A DNA stretch of 5,555 nt, from the NCBI GenBank assembly GCA_002449575.1, contig DJXC01000207.1, forward strand, positions 1 through 5,555. The letters are read 5' to 3'. The first letter of the stretch is position 1, and each line of letters starts with the position of its first letter. The DNA is from Ruminococcus sp. UBA7014 (lineage in GTDB: Bacteria > Bacillota > Clostridia > Oscillospirales > Ruminococcaceae). The translations under genes were made by a program, and so were the position numbers. Of the stretch, positions 1-4,411 are shown one piece after another. The notes beneath the pieces were generated by a model. It made no database searches. It saw only the letters and a list, made by a program, of their open reading frames with translations, and was not told the origin of the DNA.

Positions 1-173
1 ATGGCTTTATTGAAGCAATGTGGTGTGGAGAAGAAGCCTGTGAAGATGAAGTAAAAGCCCAGACCGGAGCAGGTTCAAGATGCATTCCGTTAGAGCAGAA
101 ACAAATATCTGATGTATGTGTCTGCTGCGGAAAACCTGCAAAGCACATGGTACTTTGGGGCAAGGCATATTAA
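1..173 (+). CDS. proS: Prolyl-tRNA synthetase, C-terminal end (5' truncated by window)
   Basis: This is the last 56 codons of a prolyl-tRNA synthetase, read from base 3 (bases 1-2 belong to a cut codon) to TAA at 171-173. ProRS charges tRNA-Pro with proline in the cytosol. The fragment is the C-terminal zinc-binding domain of the archaeal/eukaryal-type ProRS, which many Bacillota carry instead of the type with an inserted editing domain. Visible residues are Cys8-x4-Cys13 (WCGEEAC), the RCIPLEQ motif, and Cys39-x2-Cys42 in CVCCGK. The 26-residue spacing between the two Cys pairs matches the four zinc ligands of the Thermus enzyme as I remember them. The chain ends in Tyr, as in that family, where the terminal Tyr folds back toward the active site. 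The stop is followed one base later by the next gene's ATG. The identity is confident for a fragment. The catalytic domains and anticodon-binding domain lie outside the window. Confidence 0.87.
   Translation, partial: GFIEAMWCGEEACEDEVKAQTGAGSRCIPLEQKQISDVCVCCGKPAKHMVLWGKAY
162..165 (+). promoter_or_regulatory. Weak ribosome binding site for the GH3 lipoprotein
   Basis: AAGG lies inside the end of proS, nine bases before the ATG at 175. It is weak, so translation may depend partly on ribosomes finishing proS at the TAA one base upstream. It supports a start at 175. An in-frame ATG at 112 has no comparable site, lies inside proS, and would bury the signal peptide behind 21 extra residues. Confidence 0.45.
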
Positions 174-174
174 G

Positions 175-1758
175 ATGAAAATCCGGAAACTGATGATAAT
201 TTTCTGTCTGCTGCTCTGTACAGGATGCGGCAAGCGGATTGAACAGGAGCAGATGGAAATTCCGGAAACGTCACAGACAATGGAAGAAGAAACGACTACT
301 CCGGAAGAAGAAAGCAGAACAGAAACAAGCCGGATAACGGTGAAAGAAACAGCCGTAACAAGTACAGTATCAGAAACAGCAGCTGAAACAACAGCAGTCA
401 CAACAACACAGACAACAGTCGCAGTACAGACAACCACAAGCACAGCTGTGACATCAGCCATACAGACAGGTACAGAATTGCTTGCTACAGAAATTGTGCG
501 AGATGAAGCCAATCCGGAAGAAACAGTAATCGTGTATTATTATGTAAATCATGGTGACACGGGCGCAAAGCGGACAACTGCTGTATCAAGGCAGACTGCC
601 GCCCGGCAGACAACAACAACGACAATGACAACAGACCCGATAATTCAAACCGCCGCACCAGTACAGACCGAACCGGAAGAAACAGAAACCGAGCCGGCGT
701 TTGTACATTTGACAGGCAATGCACAGGAAATTCTGAGCCAGATGACACTGGAACAGAAAATTTATCAGATGTTTATTGTAACACCGGAACTGCTGACCGG
801 AGTAGGAACAGCAACAGCCGCCGGAAGCACAACACAGCAGTGTATCTATGAACAGCCTGTCGGCGGAATGATTTATTTCGGAAATAATCTTGTCAGCCGG
901 AATCAGACTTCCGGTATGTTGTCAAATACACAGTCCTATGCACATGATACAGGAATTGGCATGTTTCTTGCTGTAGATGAAGAAGGCGGACTGGTAGCAC
1001 GCTGTGCGAAGAAGCTGGGAACAACACAGCTCAGTCCAATGCAGGAATACGGAAGCCGGAACGACTGGAATGAAGCCTATTGGGTAGGGCAGACACTTGG
1101 CAGTGATATTCAGCAGTTTGGATTTAATGTAGATTTTGCACCAGTAGCAGATGTCAACCTGAACAGCGGCAACGAACTGGGAAACCGGATATTCAGTTCT
1201 GACCCGGAAGTGGTTGGAAATATGGTAAGCGGCGTCGTAAGCGGTTTGCAAAGTACAGGAGTATCAGCAACCCTGAAACATTTTCCGGGACTTGGTGCAG
1301 AAAACGGAAATGCACATTATGATGATAAGATTATCATAGACAGAAGTCTGGACGAGTTAAGAAATGCAGAATTTATACCGTTTCAGTCGGGAATTGCGGC
1401 GGGGACGGATTTTATCATGGTGAGTCATCAGATAGTGACTGGCGCAGGGGACGGACTGCCGTCCTGTCTGTCACATGTAGTTTGTACGGACTGGCTGAGG
1501 AATGAGCTTGGTTTTTCAGGGCTGATTGTGACAGATTCGTTCCAGATGAACACAATTTCCGGAAGTTATAGTTCAGGAGAAGCAGCAGTCCTGGCAGTGC
1601 AGGCAGGAGTAGACATCATTCTGATGCCGGTGAATCTGACAGAATCCGTACAGGCAATAGAAGTCGCAGTAGAAAACGGCTGGATAGCAGAAGACCGGAT
1701 TAACGAAAGTGTCAGCCGGATTCTGGAAAAGAAAGAACAGATGAATTTGCTGGGGTGA
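175..1758 (+). CDS. Secreted GH3 family glycosidase lipoprotein, NagZ-like (putative beta-N-acetylhexosaminidase)
   Basis: This 527-residue protein is likely anchored outside the membrane and acts on wall- or glycan-derived beta-linked sugars. Residues 1-18 form a lipoprotein signal: basic KIRK, a hydrophobic core, then CTGC with Cys18 as the lipidation site (the -3 Cys is unusual). Residues 20-176 are a low-complexity Thr/Glu/Gln linker holding one less repetitive segment (about 100-134). Residues 180-527 are a GH3 N-terminal barrel. It has VDEEGG at 267-272, GNRIF at 336-340, KHFPGLG at 368-374 followed by His381, and VTDSFQM at 452-458 with Asp454 as the expected nucleophile. NagZ-type enzymes use an Asp-x-His acid/base dyad; here the Asp position reads Asn379 (N-A-H). 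No second GH3 domain follows, as in single-domain NagZ. The start at 175 was chosen because it gives a proper signal peptide. It sits one base after proS and six before the HD gene. The GH3 fold is certain; the exact substrate is inferred. Confidence 0.88.
   Translation: MKIRKLMIIFCLLLCTGCGKRIEQEQMEIPETSQTMEEETTTPEEESRTETSRITVKETAVTSTVSETAAETTAVTTTQTTVAVQTTTSTAVTSAIQTGTELLATEIVRDEANPEETVIVYYYVNHGDTGAKRTTAVSRQTAARQTTTTTMTTDPIIQTAAPVQTEPEETETEPAFVHLTGNAQEILSQMTLEQKIYQMFIVTPELLTGVGTATAAGSTTQQCIYEQPVGGMIYFGNNLVSRNQTSGMLSNTQSYAHDTGIGMFLAVDEEGGLVARCAKKLGTTQLSPMQEYGSRNDWNEAYWVGQTLGSDIQQFGFNVDFAPVADVNLNSGNELGNRIFSSDPEVVGNMVSGVVSGLQSTGVSATLKHFPGLGAENGNAHYDDKIIIDRSLDELRNAEFIPFQSGIAAGTDFIMVSHQIVTGAGDGLPSCLSHVVCTDWLRNELGFSGLIVTDSFQMNTISGSYSSGEAAVLAVQAGVDIILMPVNLTESVQAIEVAVENGWIAEDRINESVSRILEKKEQMNLLG
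346..474 (+). repeat. ACA-rich low-complexity tract encoding a Thr-rich linker
   Basis: This is a degenerate trinucleotide tract dominated by ACA and GCA codons within the GH3 lipoprotein (residues about 58-100), encoding Thr, Ala, Val and Gln. It is not a perfect tandem array. Such tracts usually serve as extended, possibly glycosylated spacers that hold an enzyme away from the membrane. It is a likely site of length variation between strains. Confidence 0.6.
592..633 (+). repeat. Second ACA-rich tract in the lipoprotein linker
   Basis: A short run of near-perfect ACA/ACG codons encodes QTAARQTTTTTMTT (residues 140-153 of the GH3 lipoprotein). It is separated from the first Thr-rich tract by a more ordered segment rich in Tyr, Val and acidic residues. 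It is followed by a Glu/Pro/Thr stretch that leads into the catalytic domain. Confidence 0.55.
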
Positions 1759-1764
1759 GGAAGA

Positions 1765-2352
1765 ATGGACAGATTTTCACAACAGATAGCCTTTATTTTA
1801 GAACTGGATAAATTAAAGAATATCTATCGGCAGACTTTGGTACTGCACGAAGACCGTCAGGAAAATGATGCCGAACATAGTTTTCATCTTGCAGTCATGG
1901 CATGTATTCTAGCAGAACATGCACGGGAAAAAGTAGACGTTCTGCATGTGATGAAAATGGTGCTGATGCATGATGTTGTCGAGATAGATGCGGGAGATAC
2001 CTACTGTTATGATGAAGCCGGAAATGAGACAAAAGCAGAACGGGAACAGAAAGCAGCAGCCCGGATATTTGCTTTATTGCCGGAAGAACAGGAACAGGAA
2101 TATCGTGGATTATGGGAAGAATTTGAGGCACGGGAAACACCGGAGTCAAAATTTGCGAATGCACTGGACAGAATTCATCCGATGCTGCTGAATTATACAA
2201 AAGGCGGCATTTCATGGAAGAAACACGGGATACATGCAAAACAGGTAGAAGCACGGAATTTCGGTGTGACAAATGCCGGAAGCGAACGAATCGGCGAATT
2301 TGCAAAAGAGATAATTGAAGCGGCAAAATCCGCAGGAATGCTGTTGGAGTAA
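1765..2352 (+). CDS. HD-domain phosphohydrolase, YfbR/HDDC2-like (putative 5'-deoxynucleotidase)
   Basis: This 195-residue cytosolic protein is of normal length for the YfbR/HDDC2 branch of the HD superfamily, which removes phosphate from deoxynucleoside monophosphates using a divalent metal. The metal-binding set is complete: His38 (in NDAEHSFH), His69-Asp70 (LMHDVVE) and Asp135 (ALDRIHP). Glu73 and Asp78 in HDVVEIDAGD match the family's extra acidic active-site residues. The segment NYTKGGISWKKHGI after the last Asp is also typical. The start at 1765 is preceded by GGTGAGG, which overlaps the GH3 stop and leaves a short four-base spacer, so the two genes are probably translationally coupled. 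Seventeen bases separate it from the thioesterase gene. The fold and active site are clear. The deoxynucleotide substrate is assigned by family only, and some relatives have other nucleotide substrates. Confidence 0.85.
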   Translation: MDRFSQQIAFILELDKLKNIYRQTLVLHEDRQENDAEHSFHLAVMACILAEHAREKVDVLHVMKMVLMHDVVEIDAGDTYCYDEAGNETKAEREQKAAARIFALLPEEQEQEYRGLWEEFEARETPESKFANALDRIHPMLLNYTKGGISWKKHGIHAKQVEARNFGVTNAGSERIGEFAKEIIEAAKSAGMLLE

Positions 2353-2369
2353 GAAAGGGAGAAAAAAGC

Positions 2370-2765
2370 ATGAAAGAAATATTAGTCGGCGAAACAGCCG
2401 AAGTTTATACAAGAGTGACAACGGATAAACTGGCGATAGCAGTGGGAAGCGGTTCACTGAAAGTATTTGCAACACCGTCAATGGCAGCACTGATGGAAGA
2501 AGCAGCCTGTGCAGCAGTAAAGCCTTTTCTGGATGAGAACGAAACAACAGTCGGAACATCACTGCATATTGAGCATACTTCTTCCACGCCGATGGGAATG
2601 ACAGTCTATGCCGAAGCCGAAATTATTGAAGTAAACGGACGAGAGATTGTATTTCAGGTAAACGCACGTGATGATATTGGAGAAATCGGACACGGAACAC
2701 ACAGGAGATTTGTAGTGCATGGAGATAAATTCCAGAGCAAGACAGACACAAAAGGGATTATGTAA
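2370..2765 (+). CDS. Hot-dog fold thioesterase of the FlK-like family
   Basis: This 131-residue cytosolic protein probably hydrolyses an acyl-CoA thioester. It resembles the fluoroacetyl-CoA thioesterase FlK family. Thr35 (VFATPSM), Glu43 (LMEEAA) and His69 (IEHTSSTP) have the same spacing as the FlK triad Thr42/Glu50/His76. Gly62 and Arg113 fall where FlK has Gly69 and Arg120. The ending DIGEIGHGTHRRFVV is characteristic of the family. The segment before Thr35 (VGSGSLK) is shorter than in FlK and has no match to its Phe-bearing lid, so specificity for fluoroacetate is unlikely. A good AAAGGGAG ribosome site at 2354-2361 lies eight bases before the ATG. One base separates its stop from the CYTH gene. 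Family membership is confident. The true substrate is unknown; a general housekeeping acyl-CoA clean-up role is a guess. Confidence 0.85.
   Translation: MKEILVGETAEVYTRVTTDKLAIAVGSGSLKVFATPSMAALMEEAACAAVKPFLDENETTVGTSLHIEHTSSTPMGMTVYAEAEIIEVNGREIVFQVNARDDIGEIGHGTHRRFVVHGDKFQSKTDTKGIM
2751..2757 (+). promoter_or_regulatory. Ribosome binding site deciding the CYTH start
   Basis: AAAGGGA near the end of the thioesterase gene is nine bases before ATG 2767. The in-frame ATG at 2719 lies deeper inside the thioesterase gene. Starting there would put 16 residues unrelated to the family ahead of the CYTH signature, so 2767 is preferred. Confidence 0.6.
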
Positions 2766-2766
2766 G

Positions 2767-3285
2767 ATGAAAGAGTTACCAAAAGAAATTGAGCGGAAAT
2801 ATCTGATAAAGAAACCGGTACTGGAAGAACTGAAAGCAATTCCGGAGTGTCAGGCAACAGAAATTACACAGACATATTTAAAAGAAGATGGCACAGGATT
2901 CGGACGCAGAATCCGCAAGCGTGGAAGTGCAGGAAACTGGGAATATACTTATACACGCAAGAAAAAAATCGGATTTGGAGAACGGATAGAGCTGGAAGAC
3001 AAAATTCCGGAATCGCAGTATCTGGAATTGCTGAAAGAAGCCGCTCCAGAGCAGAAAAGCATACAGAAAGTACGCTGCTGCATTCCGTATGAAAAACAGA
3101 TATTAGAGATTGATATTTATGAATTCAGTGAGAGATATGCAACTGTAGAAGTAGAACTGCCCGCAATCGAAACAACGGTCATACTGCCGGACTGGCTGGA
3201 AGTGATAGCAGATGTGACAGACAAGCAAGGATACAGCAATTTTTCGCTGTCATGGAATTTAAAATTTCCGGAGGAAGCAGAATGA
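2767..3285 (+). CDS. CYTH domain protein (triphosphate tunnel metalloenzyme, putative triphosphatase)
   Basis: This 172-residue single-domain protein has the CYTH signature Glu7-x-Glu9-x-Lys11 (PKEIERKYLI) close to the start. The family folds into a closed barrel whose tunnel binds triphosphate and divalent metal. Bacterial single-domain members usually hydrolyse inorganic tripolyphosphate, and some bind nucleotides. Tunnel-type residues occur in the expected order: RRIRKRG (47-53), RKKK (64-67), Glu75 and Glu77 (ERIELE), Arg103, Glu114-Ile-Asp116 (EIDIYEF), and Glu128-Val-Glu130 (VEVELP). The closing DWLEV..DVTDKQGYSN motif (142-158) is the usual C-terminal signature. The stop overlaps the next gene's start (ATGA, 3282-3285), which implies coupled translation. 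No extra regulatory or CHAD domain is fused. The family is confident; the substrate is inferred. Confidence 0.87.
   Translation: MKELPKEIERKYLIKKPVLEELKAIPECQATEITQTYLKEDGTGFGRRIRKRGSAGNWEYTYTRKKKIGFGERIELEDKIPESQYLELLKEAAPEQKSIQKVRCCIPYEKQILEIDIYEFSERYATVEVELPAIETTVILPDWLEVIADVTDKQGYSNFSLSWNLKFPEEAE
3270..3274 (+). promoter_or_regulatory. Ribosome binding site deciding the LRR protein start
   Basis: GGAGG, inside the last codons of the CYTH gene, is seven bases before ATG 3282. This strong site favours 3282 over the in-frame ATG at 3252, which would add ten residues read from CYTH coding sequence and which has no Shine-Dalgarno match. Confidence 0.75.
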
Positions 3286-4385
3286 CTCTGCATATTCCGG
3301 AAGGGACGGAGAAGATTGCAGCAGGAGCATATCTGGATATGCGTACACTGGACAGTGTGACAATACCAGACAGTGTAAAGGAAATTGGTGACAGAGCCTT
3401 TGAAGGTTGTGACTACCTGAAAGAGCTGATAATTCCGGCATCTGTGGAAAAAATCGGACGGAATCTCTGCTCAGGTTGTACACGTCTGAAACGGTTTGTC
3501 ATGCAGGGAACAGCAAGATTTGACCGGAACTGGCTGAATGGTTGCCATCATCTGGAGCAGATAGAAGTATCAGCAGAATCAGGGGTGACAGTCTGGAACG
3601 GTGCAGTGTATAACAAAGATTTGACAGAACTGATATTTGTCCCTTCAGTGCTGAAACATTTGATTTTGCCGCCAACAGCAAAGACAGCAGAAATTTCCGC
3701 CGGAATTCAGGAATTAAGTTTCTATGCGCATCAGCAGATTGCAGTTGCATCTGATACAAGAATGAAACTGCATTTCTACACAGAGCAGAAAATGTACTCT
3801 GTAGAAATTCCGGATATAGAAGAGATGGCAGAAGCAGAAGAATATCCCTTGGAAGTAAAGCCGGAAGGCTTAGTCAATGATGTAATAACCGTCTTGCAGA
3901 CTGGTAAATTTCCGGAGAAATTCGGGCTGTCATTATGGCATACCTATAACTGGGAATATCTGCTTCCGCTGTTTGCGCTGCGGTTCGGACTTGCAGAAAT
4001 CATAGCAGAACTGTATCAGAAAGACTGGAAAGAACTCTGCTGTGAACAGGCGAAAATTGTAATAGCCGACATGACAGAAAATCTTGAAAAAGAGGATGTT
4101 TGTCAGCAGTTGAATGTCTTTTTTTGCAGTCATGTGAAATATCTGTTTTGTCTGAATGCCTTTCCGGAATGGAAAGGAGAAGTTCTGACAGAATTCATCC
4201 GCTGCCGGCAGATGAAAGTACTTGAAACCCTTCTGGAAAAATATGACTTCACAGAAAGTGAGATAGATTTCATGCTGAAAACAGCAAATGAAATGGAGAA
4301 ATATGAAACACAGCTTTTGCTGATGCATTACCGCCGTGAGCGGTTCGGACATCTGAGTATTACAGAAAAGCTGAAATTATGGTAA
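3282..4385 (+). CDS. Cytosolic leucine-rich repeat (LRR_5, BspA-type) protein with unassigned helical C-terminal domain
   Basis: This 367-residue protein has no signal peptide or membrane segment and is therefore probably intracellular. Residues 1-92 hold about three to four BspA-type repeats of roughly 23 residues. The clearest is SVTIPDSVKEIGDRAFEGC (25-43), followed by ELIIPASVEKIG (48-59) and a degenerate NWLNGCHHLEQIEV repeat. VYNKDLTELIFVP (109-121) is a common LRR_5 companion motif. Beyond about residue 190 the chain becomes Leu/Glu/Phe-rich and predicted helical, with many Cys residues. Near the end, MKVLETLLEK and ETQLLLMHYRRERFG suggest short helix-turn-helix repeats of an ankyrin-like style, but I do not recognise the domain. 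BspA-type repeats usually mediate protein contacts and are often secreted, so a cytosolic copy is unusual. It overlaps the CYTH gene by four bases and is followed 26 bases later by the membrane protein gene. The function is unknown. Confidence 0.82.
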   Translation: MTLHIPEGTEKIAAGAYLDMRTLDSVTIPDSVKEIGDRAFEGCDYLKELIIPASVEKIGRNLCSGCTRLKRFVMQGTARFDRNWLNGCHHLEQIEVSAESGVTVWNGAVYNKDLTELIFVPSVLKHLILPPTAKTAEISAGIQELSFYAHQQIAVASDTRMKLHFYTEQKMYSVEIPDIEEMAEAEEYPLEVKPEGLVNDVITVLQTGKFPEKFGLSLWHTYNWEYLLPLFALRFGLAEIIAELYQKDWKELCCEQAKIVIADMTENLEKEDVCQQLNVFFCSHVKYLFCLNAFPEWKGEVLTEFIRCRQMKVLETLLEKYDFTESEIDFMLKTANEMEKYETQLLLMHYRRERFGHLSITEKLKLW

Positions 4386-4400
4386 GATGATAAGGATACA

Positions 4401-4406
4401 AGGAGG
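4401..4406 (+). promoter_or_regulatory. Strong ribosome binding site for the membrane protein
   Basis: A perfect AGGAGG is five bases before ATG 4412, in the 26-base gap after the LRR gene. It fixes the start at 4412. An ATG at 4387, one base after the LRR stop, opens only a short Arg/Lys-rich frame of 37 codons in another phase and is not credible. Confidence 0.85.
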
Positions 4407-4411
4407 AAAAA

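Noticed and set aside
112..174. Upstream in-frame start for the GH3 lipoprotein
   Set aside because: It lies within proS, has no good ribosome site and would place 21 residues before a clear lipoprotein signal peptide.
90..512. Long minus-strand open frame rich in Val and Ser opposite the lipoprotein linker
   Set aside because: It is the antisense reading of the ACA-rich Thr tract, with low-complexity composition and no ribosome site. It overlaps a well-supported gene.
2719..2766. Upstream in-frame start for the CYTH protein
   Set aside because: The extra 16 residues come from thioesterase coding sequence, and the family's EIERK motif normally lies near the N-terminus.
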